DNA of 64,000 nucleotides from Sulfurisphaera javensis (GTDB lineage: Archaea > Thermoproteota > Thermoprotei_A > Sulfolobales > Sulfolobaceae). Location: contig NZ_AP031322.1 of NCBI RefSeq assembly GCF_041154675.1, positions 868,001-932,000 on the forward strand, read 5' to 3'. Shown piece by piece: positions 18,406-28,723 of the stretch (positions are counted from its first letter, which is position 1; each line of letters starts with the position of its first letter). The translations under genes and the position numbers were made by a program. The notes below the pieces were generated by a model. It ran no database searches. It was given only the letters and a program-made list of their open reading frames with translations, and was not told the origin of the DNA.

Positions 18406-18773
18406 TTATGGATCCCAATACTCTTTGGCTTTTTCTCTAAGTTTTTCAGCTATTTCTAATATTTTTCTATAACTTCTTTCTTTCATTATTTTTTCTATTA
18501 CTCGTCTTTCTACTACAGCATAAGCATGGACTACAATATTTCTGAAAGAGATCACTGAATTCAGAAACTTATACTCCTCCTCATTAATTAAACCAAGTTC
18601 AAATAATTTTCTTACACTCTCCTTATAACTATCAGTAGTTATACCCATATTGGAAAGAAGTCTTCTTGACAGATCAATGAAAGCTTGTGCTTGTATTTGA
18701 AGTAAATGAAGTGTAGCGTAATAAGTTATCCATTCATCAAGATTTTGAATTTCATCAAGTAATCTTTTATCAT
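18406..18773 (-). pseudogene. HepT-like HEPN ribonuclease with a frameshift in an A-run
   Basis: The C-terminal 80 codons carry the HepT active-site motif RNIVVHAY (Rx4HxY). Upstream in the same frame lie LDEWITYYATLHLLQIQAQA and the following helix, typical of HepT, but this frame has no start codon and begins after a TGA. An ATG at 18773, ten bases after the MNT gene, opens the other frame. One extra A in the run at 18765-18768 would join them as MIKRLLDEIQNL. HepT is the toxin of MntA-HepT systems, and the Tyr of this motif is the site of AMPylation by MntA. It may be inactive, mis-sequenced or phase-variable. Confidence 0.7.
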
Positions 18774-18783
18774 CTCAAGAAGC

Positions 18784-19206
18784 TTATCTAATACTGTCAA
18801 TCTCTTTCCACCTTTTCATTACCGCCTTAACAGCGTTTTCAATCTCATTTAATTTTTTGGCGTCAATTAGAAAATCCTCACACTCATTTATCCTATTATT
18901 CATTTTAAACCATGCTTTGTCATCACGTAAATAAATTAGCCTTGTATTATTGAATATCTCATGAATTAAATAACAGCTTGTTTCGTCAGTTATTATTACT
19001 AAATCTACAAGCTCTGTGTTAAGAAAGTCTTGTAAATCAGCAAGTAATTTTAAGTGAGTATCAACATCATATTCTTCAAGTTCAACAGCAATATCTACAT
19101 CTCTTCCTTTACTTTTTTTTGCAATTGATCCAAACAGTACAGCGTAAAGTACATTGTAATTACTCCAAGGGAATTGTTTAAGTTTATCAAGGACTGTTAT
19201 ATCCAC
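18784..19206 (-). CDS. MntA-like minimal nucleotidyltransferase
   Basis: 140 residues. The nucleotidyltransferase motif is intact: Gly26-Ser27 followed by Asp36-Val-Asp38 (GSIAKKSKGRDVD), with a later hydrophobic strand that would hold a third acidic residue. It precedes a HepT-like gene by ten bases, the standard MntA-HepT order. MntA AMPylates HepT and so acts as its antitoxin. With HepT frameshifted, the pair may no longer work. ATG at 19206 is the only good start. Confidence 0.75.
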   Translation of the reverse strand: MDITVLDKLKQFPWSNYNVLYAVLFGSIAKKSKGRDVDIAVELEEYDVDTHLKLLADLQDFLNTELVDLVIITDETSCYLIHEIFNNTRLIYLRDDKAWFKMNNRINECEDFLIDAKKLNEIENAVKAVMKRWKEIDSIR

Positions 19207-19870
19207 AGTCTATAATAACACTAGCAATAAATAATCCTTTTCTCAGCATATTGAGCGTGTCCATTGTGTACATAGATATGACGATCTCTATATGAAGACT
19301 GAATAAAAATGATTAATGCACTAGACATAGAAGTAAACAAACAGTTATAGAAATAACTTAAGTGACATTGGAACATTCTCTTAAACTTGCATTTCATAAA
19401 TATTTTACTAAATCTTCGATGTTAAAGATACAAGACTGGACTATAAGAAGAATATACCTTGAGTTAAAAATAATAGTGTTAGATTGAGGAGTTGGAGAGG
19501 AAATAAACATGAAAAGAGAAAGCTATGCAAGTTTAGAATTGTTTCTTGGATGCTAGTTTTCTCGTAAAAGTTAAGAGACTCTGTATGCTCTTTCAGTTAA
19601 AGATTATCTACAACAAACCCTCTTATCTCGACTAAATAGTGAAAGATAGGAGGACAGTGTAAAATTTAGAAGATATTATAATATGTTATTATCTTCCCTT
19701 AATGAAAAAGAACTTCTGATTAAAAAGAATTAAGATACTCACTAAAACCATTTGATATTCTCCGTGTTGCAGTTATGTTTTAAAGAATTCGATAAGGTTG
19801 CTGAAAAAGAATATGGCTTTAGTTTTAATAAGCTGTGCAAATGAAGATCACTTTAACAGAACAAAAAGAA
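19207..19870. other. Intergenic region, no gene seen
   Basis: About 660 bases. I looked on both strands for toxin-antitoxin, transposase and PaREP1 remnants and found only short, broken frames. It lies inside the stretch where most genes are decayed, so it may be old debris. Confidence 0.35.
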
Positions 19871-21183
19871 TCATTTACTTTCTAATTCCTCTCCTAATCT
19901 TTCAAACTCAGTTAAACTCCTTTGTTTTGGCTCTGGCAAAAACATAGTAGTTATTGCTCCTAAGAAAGATACTATAGCTAATATAACCATTGTTGGTACT
20001 ATACCATAGGCGTTTAGTATAATAGGGAAAAGAAAAGTAGTTGTTAAAACTCCCATTCTGCCTCCTAATACTGTTATGCCTTGAGTTAATCCCCTTACAG
20101 TTGCAGGAAATAGTTCTACTCCCCAAAATCCTACAATTGTACCCGGACCTATTTGACTGAAAACTGTACTAAAGCCGTAAAGTGAAAGAGTTACGATAGG
20201 ACTTATTTTACCTATAAGGAAGGCGAAGATTAGTGTAAATAATCCCATGCCAGTGAAACCAATTGCTTGTAATGCTTTTCTACCTAATTTATCAGCTAAC
20301 ATAGCACTTGTAAAGTTCCATGGTAAGGCAAATATAGTCAAGATGATGAGTTCAAATATTACTCCGTTAATACCTAATTTCTCAGCTATTACGTTTGGGC
20401 CGAAAAATAAGCGGAAATATCGAAGAAATACCACGTAAGTGCAGCTAATAAAAGTGTTGGTAAGATTACATTCCACATGACTTTTCCTACACTTACTTTG
20501 TTCACGTTAAGTCCATACTTTTTCTTTAACTCTTCAACATCCCCTTTTACAAAAAGAAGGTAATGAGGTGTTTCCGGATATTTTCTTCTGAAATACACTA
20601 CCAGTAGTGCTGGAACGCTCCCTAAGGCAAGTACGACTCTCCATAGTATGTCTGTTGGTAAGATTGAAGATAAGGATAAAGTTGCTATAACCGAGAGTAA
20701 TGCCCCTAAATTCCACATAAAACCGCCAGAAATAGCCATTAACTTACCTCTATCCTTTCTATTAGCATACTCAGCATTTATAAGTGGGGATAGAACGTAA
20801 TCAGCCCCTATTCCTAAACCTAAAAGGAATCTCAGAATTACAAGCTGATATGGAGAAGTTATAAATGCTTGAAATAATGCTCCAAAAACCATTAACATAG
20901 CATCAATTCCGTAAAACCTCTTTCTTCCGTGCTTAGCTAAATAACCAAAAATTAATGCTCCTAAAATGTTTCCAGCAATTATTGAGGCAAAAAGCATTGT
21001 AGATAATTGAAGAAGAGAGGAACCAAAGTATGATTCTAGAGCTGGTAATATCAAGGCTGCTACTGTTAAATCGTAACCATCTACTATTTGTCCGGCACCA
21101 GCTATTAAAGTTGTCTTAATGTGAAAAAGGCTTAATTTCTTCTCTTCATAATCTTTCAACGGATTGTGAAAGGGCTCTTGCAT
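19871..21183 (-). pseudogene. MFS transporter frameshifted in a T-run
   Basis: The 5' frame (20389-21183) covers the first half of an MFS carrier, including GYLAKHGRKRF and FLLGLGIGADYVLSPLI. The 3' frame (19871-20476) covers the second half with MLADKLGRKALQAIGFTGMG. They join if one T is added to the T5 run (plus-strand A-run 20403-20407), giving SAYFFGPNVIAEK and a protein of about 437 residues. It is a paralog of the intact carrier at 22311-23750; both resemble metabolite:H+ or sugar-porter MFS proteins. The two flank the phosphodiesterase gene. Mutation, sequence error or recoding are all possible. Confidence 0.75.
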
Positions 21184-21319
21184 GAGATTACTAAGATTGA
21201 TAATTTATAAACTTACTCAATATACTTTATTTATATTTATATAAAAGAAAATAAACTATTTAGTTATATGTAGTTATTGCTAATTCATTCTTTTAATTGG
21301 GCTAGAGAGAAGTATCATA

Positions 21320-22282
21320 ATGAGCTTAGAAAACAGTATTTATTCCTTGTCAGTTGAAGTTAAAAACGCAATTGAAGGAAAAGGCTCACGCGAGTTAAAG
21401 AGGGACAAAGTACTTTTTATCTTAGTAGATGGCTTAGGTTATAACGTAATAGGGAGATTGGGATTAAAAGAAGTTAGAAAAATTAATTCAGTCTTTCCTA
21501 CAATCACTGTTACAGTGCTAACTACAATTTTAACAGCTACTCCACCCGGTGTTCACGGAATTTTAGGTTGGAGAGTTTTAGATAAAGAGAATGGAAGAAT
21601 TGTTAATCTCTTAGAAGAAAACGCAAATGTAGGTTTTGCAAAACCGTTTCTCACTGAGGAAGATGTAATATTAGCACCAGCATTAAGACCCTCTATGAGA
21701 CTTTTCAAAAGTATAACGAAAAACGTTATTCCTTATTTCTCTCCATGGGATGCGATAACACAAACTAATGATATAATTAAAAACAAAAGACCTAGGTTTG
21801 TCTTTCTATATCTTCCTTTTGTTGATGCTGTTAGTCATTATTTTGGTCCTTACTCATCCCACACACTATATACTGCACAACAAATTCTTGAACTAACAAG
21901 AACGCTTGCTGAAAAGCTGAGTGGAGAATATTCTGTAATAATTACTTCAGATCACGGTCATATTCCAGTTGAAGGAGTTGTAAGAATAGACAAGGAGATT
22001 CTACATTACGTTGACTTACCACCTTACGGCGATCATAGGAACTTAATGCTACTTAGCAAGAAAGACCCATCAGAATATTTGACTAAGAAGTATAATTTGA
22101 CTGTTCTTAACAAGGAGAAGGCGAGAGAAATTATGGGGGGAGACAATATTCCAGATTACGTTGCAATTCCAAATGATAACAAACTTTACATGTATTGGAA
22201 TGATGAAGAAGAGGCAAAGCATTTAGGTTCTCATGGTGGATTAAGTAAAGAGGAGATGGAAATTCCATTGTTTATATACTGA
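21320..22282 (+). CDS. Type I phosphodiesterase / nucleotide pyrophosphatase family protein
   Basis: 320 residues of the alkaline-phosphatase superfamily. I see the first metal Asp in LFILVDGLGYN, a Thr nucleophile region PTITVTVLTTILTATPPGVHG, the second metal site FVDAVSHYFGP, and SDHGH followed later by a final His-Gly (GSHGGLS). These enzymes cleave phosphodiester or pyrophosphate bonds, often in nucleotides, but the substrate cannot be read from sequence. No signal peptide was seen, so it is cytoplasmic. It lies between two related MFS carriers, one of them broken. Confidence 0.8.
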   Translation: MSLENSIYSLSVEVKNAIEGKGSRELKRDKVLFILVDGLGYNVIGRLGLKEVRKINSVFPTITVTVLTTILTATPPGVHGILGWRVLDKENGRIVNLLEENANVGFAKPFLTEEDVILAPALRPSMRLFKSITKNVIPYFSPWDAITQTNDIIKNKRPRFVFLYLPFVDAVSHYFGPYSSHTLYTAQQILELTRTLAEKLSGEYSVIITSDHGHIPVEGVVRIDKEILHYVDLPPYGDHRNLMLLSKKDPSEYLTKKYNLTVLNKEKAREIMGGDNIPDYVAIPNDNKLYMYWNDEEEAKHLGSHGGLSKEEMEIPLFIY

Positions 22283-22310
22283 GAAAAAGAAGTAAGGAAA
22301 AAATCAGTTT

Positions 22311-23750
22311 TTATTCATTTATTTCATCTGATGAACCTTTTTGATTAGATGATTGGCTACTTAAGCTTTCAGCTAGTTTAGCCACTTCTTCTTCTTTACT
22401 TGCTTCTTCTAAGGATTTTCCTTTAGTTTCTGGCACTATGAATAACGTTATAATAGCAGCTAAAACTCCTAAGAAACCTCCAATACCTACAGCTAAACCT
22501 AAACCAAAATTACTTACTAAGAATGGAAATATTGCTGAGTTTGCTAAAGCTCCAGTTCTATCAATTGCCACAACTATTCCAGATGCAATTCCTCTTATTT
22601 TAGTTGGTACTAATTCAACATTAAATATTCCAGCCGCACTTACATTTGCTGGTCCAACATTGTGGAAGAAGTGATAGCCAGCCAAGATTAAAGCAGCGAT
22701 TAAAGGAACTAAGCCAACTGGTGATTTTAATACTGTTATTTTTAGTACGAAGAATAAGATTAAAGCAGCTCCCATTCCTATAAAGCCTATAGCCTCTAAT
22801 GGTTTTCTTCCCCATCTATCAATTAGCAGTAAGTTTACAATTCCACCTGGAATTGATGCTAAAAGTGTTATTAATAAGCTAAATAATGCTAAATTCTTAA
22901 TTCCAAGAGGATAAGCTACTAATGCTAACTCGAAAACCCCTCCCGGATTAACCATGTGATCTAAGAACCATAAGAAGCCAGCAATAAAAATTGCCCAAGC
23001 ATATTTTATCATGTAAAATAGTACTGGAGTTTTGTCCATTAAGTTAGCATTTATAGTCACGTCTTTTTTAGTCACAGTCTTAATAACGTTTTCAAGTCCC
23101 TTTACATCACCCTTTATTCTTGCTAGATATCTAGGAGATTCTGGGACTTTTCTCCTTAGATAAACTACTGATCCCGGAATTATTGCTCCTAAGGCTAAGA
23201 CTATTCTCCAGCTAATATTTGAAGGTACGTTTAATGCATTTAATAATAAAATTGTCCCAGCACTAGCAATACTTCCTAAAGGACCAGTTACACCAACGGA
23301 AAAAGCTAGCAACTTTCCTCTATCTCTAACCTCAGAAAATTCTCCTAATACTATTGGAGAGAGTACGAAATCTCCACCAATTCCTATTCCGAATATCATT
23401 TGGGTTATTATTAATTCAATAGCATTTGTTGTAAAAGCACCTAAGAGAGAACCTATTGCTAGAAATAAGCATTCAAAACCATAAACTGCTCTTCTACCTT
23501 TAAAGTTTGATATAAAGCCGAAGAGTAATGCTCCAGCTATTGCAGTCCAAAAGGATGCTGTTCCTAATAATATAAATAGAATTCCAGTTGCGTGAAAAAT
23601 ATGTGATAGTTGCTTTAATTCTATGGAAACAAATGTAGTGTTGTAGCTTATTGTGAACATTCCTAGTGTTGTTATTAACAAACTTCTGAAATGGTATATA
23701 TTGAAGTTTGCTTCATCTAGGGGTTTGAAAACGTCTTTTAGGTTCATCAA
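22311..23750 (-). CDS. MFS transporter, metabolite:H+ symporter-like
   Basis: 479 residues with 12 predicted membrane segments. The signature after TM2 (FGFISNFKGRRAVYG), the loop QMIFGIGIGGDFVLSPIVLG, the VPESPRYLA segment after TM6, and WGRKPLEAIGF in the second half fit the sugar-porter/metabolite symporter branch. The C-terminus ends VPETKGKSLEE and a charged tail, as in sugar porters. The substrate is unknown. It is convergent with the phosphodiesterase gene and related to the frameshifted carrier upstream. Start may be either of two adjacent Met codons. Confidence 0.8.
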   Translation of the reverse strand: MMNLKDVFKPLDEANFNIYHFRSLLITTLGMFTISYNTTFVSIELKQLSHIFHATGILFILLGTASFWTAIAGALLFGFISNFKGRRAVYGFECLFLAIGSLLGAFTTNAIELIITQMIFGIGIGGDFVLSPIVLGEFSEVRDRGKLLAFSVGVTGPLGSIASAGTILLLNALNVPSNISWRIVLALGAIIPGSVVYLRRKVPESPRYLARIKGDVKGLENVIKTVTKKDVTINANLMDKTPVLFYMIKYAWAIFIAGFLWFLDHMVNPGGVFELALVAYPLGIKNLALFSLLITLLASIPGGIVNLLLIDRWGRKPLEAIGFIGMGAALILFFVLKITVLKSPVGLVPLIAALILAGYHFFHNVGPANVSAAGIFNVELVPTKIRGIASGIVVAIDRTGALANSAIFPFLVSNFGLGLAVGIGGFLGVLAAIITLFIVPETKGKSLEEASKEEEVAKLAESLSSQSSNQKGSSDEINE

Positions 23751-23954
23751 CTTTCTCTAAAAATTTTCGTATTTAAGAATTATCGACATAAAATTAATAG
23801 AACTATATATGCATACAGAATATATATTCCAATATAAAAACTATGAAGATGAAAAACTATAAGGACAACGTGATTAACTAGCTTTATTCTTCTAGTTTTT
23901 AACGTTAAGAGATTTTTAATAAAATTTCTTATACAACCTTGTCAATCTTGAATT

Positions 23955-24509
<555 letters not shown>

Positions 24510-24569
24510 ATAAGAGTTAATGGCATAACTTCTAGGGAGTTTTTTACAAAACAACTATAGTTCCAAACA

Positions 24570-26123
24570 TTATTTGTATGTAGTCCTAGCTTGTTCCCTC
24601 ATAAATGATAATAAGTAATATGGTCCACCAGCATTTTTACCAGTCCAACCAGAATCTTTCCATCCTCCGAATGGTTGTACTCCGGGCATACCACCAGTAG
24701 TAGATCCAGAGATTCTATTAGCATAAACAACTCCAGCTTCAATATTGTTGAAGAAGTATTCTATTTCCTTCTCGTCTTCGGAAAATATTCCAGCTGTTAA
24801 ACCGTAATCTACATCATTAGCTAATTTAATAGCTTCTTGAAGGTTTTCTACTTCTTTTGCTAAAAGAATTGGCACAAATAACTCAGTTTTCCATAAACTA
24901 CTAGAATATGGTAAATCAACAATAACTGTAGGCTGAACTAAGTAAGTCTTTTCCTCTTCAATTACATTTCCACCAACTAATATTTTTCCTCCTTCATCTA
25001 TTGCTTGCTTGATATATTTTTTATATTTCTCAACAGCATTCTTATTGATTAAAGGTCCTAGGAAAGTTTCTCTCTTTCTAGGGTCTCCTATAACAGTCTT
25101 TTCTATCTTGTCTTTAAGTTTAGCAAGGAATTCATTATAAACAGCTTTCTCAATGAAAACCCTTGAAGTGGCACTGCATTTTTGTCCTCCAAATCCAAAA
25201 GCTCCTCTAAATGTTCCTTCTACAGCCTTGTTTAAGTCAGCCTTAGCAGTTATAATAGTTGCGTTTTTCCCTCCAAGTTCTAATACAGCTGGTCTAGGCT
25301 TTTTATTTATGAAACTCTTTAAAAGTTTATGACCTACCTCTCTTGACCCAGTAAAAGCGAAACCATCTACATAATCCAAGTATTTATCTACCAATTCTCC
25401 CGGAATTGTTACGTAATTTACTACCTCTTTCGGAAAACCAACCTTCCTCAAAATTGATACTAACATAAATGCTGAGAGTGGAGTATCAGATGAAGGTTTT
25501 ACAACTACTGTGTTACCAGTTAATAAAGCACCTAAAGTCATTGTTGTAGTAATTGCTAAAGGGAAATTAAAGGGGGATATTATTAACCAAGTTCCGTAAG
25601 GTCTCATAACGGAATAAGCTTTTTCTCCTTTAACTATTCTACTTTCCATTTCTCTTATAAATCCTCGATTATCTTCAAGGAGTTTAGCGTAATAATTAAA
25701 ATAGTCAATAGCTTCATCAACCTCTGCCATAGCTTCATAACGATTCTTTCCATTTTCATATGTTATTATTACAGCTAACTCAAATTTCATTCTTCTCATT
25801 TCTTTAACAGCTTTATAAGCTAGTTCAACCCTATCTCTCCAATCACTATCTTTCCAATATTTGAATCCTTCTTTTGCTACATTTATTGCATTAAGTAAGT
25901 TACTTCCATCATCTCTCTGAAATATTCCTAAAACTTTGCTAGTATCTATTGGTGTTTTAACAATTAATTTATCAGAAAGTTTAACCTCATCTTTTCCTAC
26001 AAGGATTGGATATTCATTCCCTAAATTTACTTTTTCTAAAGCTTTTTCATACTCCTTGTGAAATTCCTCTTCTCTACCTTCTTCTAAGTAGGTCTGATAA
26101 GTTTTCTCGTTAACAAATACCAT
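24570..26123 (-). CDS. Aldehyde dehydrogenase, 1-pyrroline-5-carboxylate dehydrogenase-like
   Basis: 517 residues from the ATG at 26123; the frame runs open to 26174, but a TATA-like TTTATAC about 25 bases upstream supports a leaderless start at 26123. ALDH residues are present: SPFNFPLA, the Glu of LELGGKN (about residue 282) and the catalytic Cys of GGQKCSATSR (about residue 316). The N-terminal FVNEKTYQTYLEEG and YPILVGKDEV stretches resemble P5C dehydrogenases of proline degradation. Other semialdehydes are possible. No proline dehydrogenase gene lies in the window. Confidence 0.8.
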   Translation of the reverse strand: MVFVNEKTYQTYLEEGREEEFHKEYEKALEKVNLGNEYPILVGKDEVKLSDKLIVKTPIDTSKVLGIFQRDDGSNLLNAINVAKEGFKYWKDSDWRDRVELAYKAVKEMRRMKFELAVIITYENGKNRYEAMAEVDEAIDYFNYYAKLLEDNRGFIREMESRIVKGEKAYSVMRPYGTWLIISPFNFPLAITTTMTLGALLTGNTVVVKPSSDTPLSAFMLVSILRKVGFPKEVVNYVTIPGELVDKYLDYVDGFAFTGSREVGHKLLKSFINKKPRPAVLELGGKNATIITAKADLNKAVEGTFRGAFGFGGQKCSATSRVFIEKAVYNEFLAKLKDKIEKTVIGDPRKRETFLGPLINKNAVEKYKKYIKQAIDEGGKILVGGNVIEEEKTYLVQPTVIVDLPYSSSLWKTELFVPILLAKEVENLQEAIKLANDVDYGLTAGIFSEDEKEIEYFFNNIEAGVVYANRISGSTTGGMPGVQPFGGWKDSGWTGKNAGGPYYLLSFMREQARTTYK

Positions 26124-26258
26124 GAAATTATATAGTATTCGAAGTATAAATATTTTCATGTATACATATATCAAACTTTACATAATATATAGTTCTTATA
26201 AAGACTAGATAGAAAAGGAGGGAAGGAGATTTTCTAGTAAAGATGAGACAATGTAATC

Positions 26259-26600
26259 TTATGCCTCAATTTCAATTAACTTTTTTGCATGTTTAAAATA
26301 TTCTTTAGCCCTTTCTTCATCAACAACGTGAAGCTCAACTGGTGCACCAAAAGGTAAGCCATATTTGTCTTCAGCTAAAATCAAAATTTTCTTTTTTAAT
26401 TCCCTTCTATCTTTATCACTTAAGGGAAAAGGGAAAATAATCAGTATATCTATGTCGCTAAGCACTGTTACTCTATCTTCAGCAACTCCGCCAAATACAT
26501 AAACCTTTGCTTCCTTGTTAATTTCTTTTGTAGCTTTAGCTACAGTCTCTGCATATTCTCTCCATCTCCTTAAGTGTTCAAATTTGTATTTAACCCAGCT
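26259..26600 (-). pseudogene. MNT nucleotidyltransferase lacking a start, degenerate active site
   Basis: The minus frame from about 26600 reads KYKFEHLRRWREYAETVA and then VYVFGGVAEDRVTVLSDIDI, typical of the MNT partner of HEPN proteins. The only in-frame start before the core is GTG inside the motif at 26465, and a TAA lies just upstream. The catalytic Gly-Ser is replaced by Gly-Gly. It follows the HEPN pseudogene on the same strand with overlapping ends. Both point to an inactive remnant. Confidence 0.6.
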
Positions 26601-27007
26601 TTACACGTTTACTTATCTCCTCTAATTTATTTATAATTTTTTCAGCAATTGAAATAGCATTTTCCGCTTGAGATTCATCATATTCCATTTCTCCGTATCT
26701 GCTTTCAATATAAGCATCTTCTAAATCTGAAAGTTCGCTTCTGTATTCTCTAGCTAGTTCTTGTACTTCATCTGCTAAGTCAGAATAACCATTCTCTTTC
26801 AGCTAAATATGATAGAAGTGTTTTCACCTCTGAGTTTTTAAATACGCTAGCAAATAGTTCGAAAAGTACTGCTTTTAGATAAAGCTATATTGCTTCTTCA
26901 ACGTGAAACATTGCTAAATCGAAAGATCCATCATTCAAGTCTTTCTTTGCGTCACTGAGAAATTGTAAAGCTCTTCTTTTCAGCCTTTGTACTTTTAATC
27001 CACTCAC
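26590..27007 (-). pseudogene. HEPN-domain protein with in-frame stop and frameshift
   Basis: From a GTG at 27007 the frame gives a good HEPN start (ALQFLSDAKKDLND, FDLAMFHVEEAI), then a TAG where Gln is usual, then LYLKAVLFELF. After LSYLAERE the frame changes and continues as SDLADEVQELAREYRSELSD to a TAA at 26590-26592. HEPN proteins pair with MNT nucleotidyltransferases, and the decayed MNT follows directly. The pair is dead by at least three lesions. Confidence 0.6.
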
Positions 27008-27097
27008 ATGTCTATTTAAACAAAGTTAATATAAAATTACAAGCTTCTCCAAGAAACAGTAGATAGGGTTAAAGTTTGCAGAGATACTAAGTTATAG

Positions 27098-27328
27098 CTA
27101 ATCTTGTTCTTTGCCATATATTATCTTATCAATATCTTCTGGCTTAATATTACCCATGTCAGTTATTAGATGAGATAAAGATCCACCTAACCTATGAAAA
27201 GAGATAGAATTATTTAAGCTGGTTCTATTACTTTTTTCAGTTTGTAATTTCTTATCTATTGATTCCTCTTTTGTATTATCTTCAAGCATAAGTATACTTA
27301 CTATTAGGAGTATAAAAGTTTCTTCCAC
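27098..27328 (-). CDS. Small hypothetical protein
   Basis: 76 residues, or 63 from an internal Met (start 27289). The first 13 residues are hydrophobic and may be non-coding. The rest is charged (KEESIDKKLQTEKSNRTS) with a C-terminal PEDIDKIIYGKEQD. I recognise no family. It sits upstream of the decayed HEPN-MNT pair and may be an antitoxin-size protein or a chance frame. Confidence 0.3.
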   Translation of the reverse strand: MEETFILLIVSILMLEDNTKEESIDKKLQTEKSNRTSLNNSISFHRLGGSLSHLITDMGNIKPEDIDKIIYGKEQD

Positions 27329-27454
27329 AGATATAACCTAATCATGTTAGAAGAGATTAATTTAAGTGAGTACTATAAGAGCTTTTAAGTGACAAAACGA
27401 TGTTCTTGCTTTTACTCACTAATTCTTTTATTTTTGATTACTAAAATATAAGCA

Positions 27455-28090
27455 ATGACAATAACAGAATTATTATGGTCATTTTCAGATTACATAGATA
27501 GGAAAAAAGAGAAAGCTTACTATGATTTTCAAATCGAGGTGTATGCTGAAGATATCGTTGAAATAGGGTACTTTTTACTCACAGCTTTAACTAATCCCTC
27601 TAATGAGAGTGTGGTAAACATCATTTATAAGAAAATAGAGGAAGAGATTGAGCTTTACAATTCTATTGTGAAACAAAACACCGACATTGAAGAATACGAG
27701 GAAATTATAGAAAACAAACTGAGAAAGTTGATAGATGCATTAAGGAAAAACCAAGAGGAGTTTGAGAGAGAAGCATTTAAGGATTATTCTGGCATATTTA
27801 TAATTTCATATTACACGATTTATCTTGACTTTGTAACTAAATTATATTCAATGCTGGCATACTTAAAGCTAGCTAGAACCATGGATCCTTTTCATGAAAA
27901 GAAAATTATTAACTTGATAAATACTACAGTGTTTGTCTTTGCAATACCCATTATCGTGTACCTAAAGAAAGGTAGAATTATGGGAGAAATTACGTTCCTT
28001 CAAGGATACATGTTATATTTCATAAATAGAGACAAGACGGTTGTGGATCCGAATTCTCTGGGTTATAAGTTATTTCGGGCTATTTTTTAA
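27455..28090 (+). CDS. Hypothetical protein, mostly helical
   Basis: 211 residues, no family recognised. The N-terminal half is acidic and helical, with a likely coiled coil (about residues 60-115). The second half has two hydrophobic stretches (FIISYYTIYLDFVTKLYSML and TTVFVFAIPIIVYL) that could be membrane-associated. Codon use and length support a real gene. A TATA-like ATTACTAAAATATA lies about 20 bases upstream. It is alone, between debris and small membrane genes. Confidence 0.6.
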   Translation: MTITELLWSFSDYIDRKKEKAYYDFQIEVYAEDIVEIGYFLLTALTNPSNESVVNIIYKKIEEEIELYNSIVKQNTDIEEYEEIIENKLRKLIDALRKNQEEFEREAFKDYSGIFIISYYTIYLDFVTKLYSMLAYLKLARTMDPFHEKKIINLINTTVFVFAIPIIVYLKKGRIMGEITFLQGYMLYFINRDKTVVDPNSLGYKLFRAIF

Positions 28091-28295
28091 GACTTTTTAC
28101 ATGCATAAACACTTATTGAACTTGATAGTATGAGTTATAAACCTAAAAAGGGGTAATGTCTTATAATCCTTTTTGTATGTTTTTATCTTGCATAAAAATT
28201 TTATTTTACGCCATTTTAGGTTTAGCTATGATTAATAGAAGAGGCATAATTATAATGACTGTATTTTCAATTTTTATGCCATTCTTGAATTAGGA

Positions 28296-28634
28296 ATGGT
28301 TTGGGACCCTTCTCAAACTCCTAATTCACCAGTATGGATGAAAGAAATTTTTACTCCAGAAGTTTCTCTTTATTTTTACCGCATTCTTTACGTTTTACTT
28401 TTCGGATTTCCTTCATATTTAGCTTCGGGTAAGTTATTATCTCTAGATACTATATGGTATCTTATATATGGTTCTACGATGGAGGATATTGTTTATTGGA
28501 TTCTCGATCTTCATATTCCTTATTCATGGGCTTGGTTTTATCCAGTATACTTTGTTATTCCAGTAGATGATGTAATAGGTATGATTCTTCTTATAATATT
28601 AGGTAAAAAAGTGAAAGTAAAATTGAAAAGATAA
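28296..28634 (+). CDS. Small membrane protein of unknown function
   Basis: 112 residues with three probable membrane segments and a basic C-terminal tail (GKKVKVKLKR). It is rich in Trp and Tyr (SWAWFYPVYF). In the upstream 40 bases another frame carries a hydrophobic stretch (FSIFMPFLN), so an N-terminal membrane segment may have been lost to a frameshift. No family recognised. Confidence 0.5.
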   Translation: MVWDPSQTPNSPVWMKEIFTPEVSLYFYRILYVLLFGFPSYLASGKLLSLDTIWYLIYGSTMEDIVYWILDLHIPYSWAWFYPVYFVIPVDDVIGMILLIILGKKVKVKLKR

Positions 28635-28723
28635 TCTTGTTAAGGTGACTCTTGATTGAAATTCAAAACACTTGTTTTCAACATATGAAAAGGCTTAAAT
28701 ATTTGGCTCTCGAAGCGTAACAT

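Noticed and set aside
18265-18459. Plus-strand frame after the VapC stub, considered as the rest of VapC
   Set aside because: It is rich in Phe and Ser, has no PIN motif and is partly antisense to the HepT remnant.
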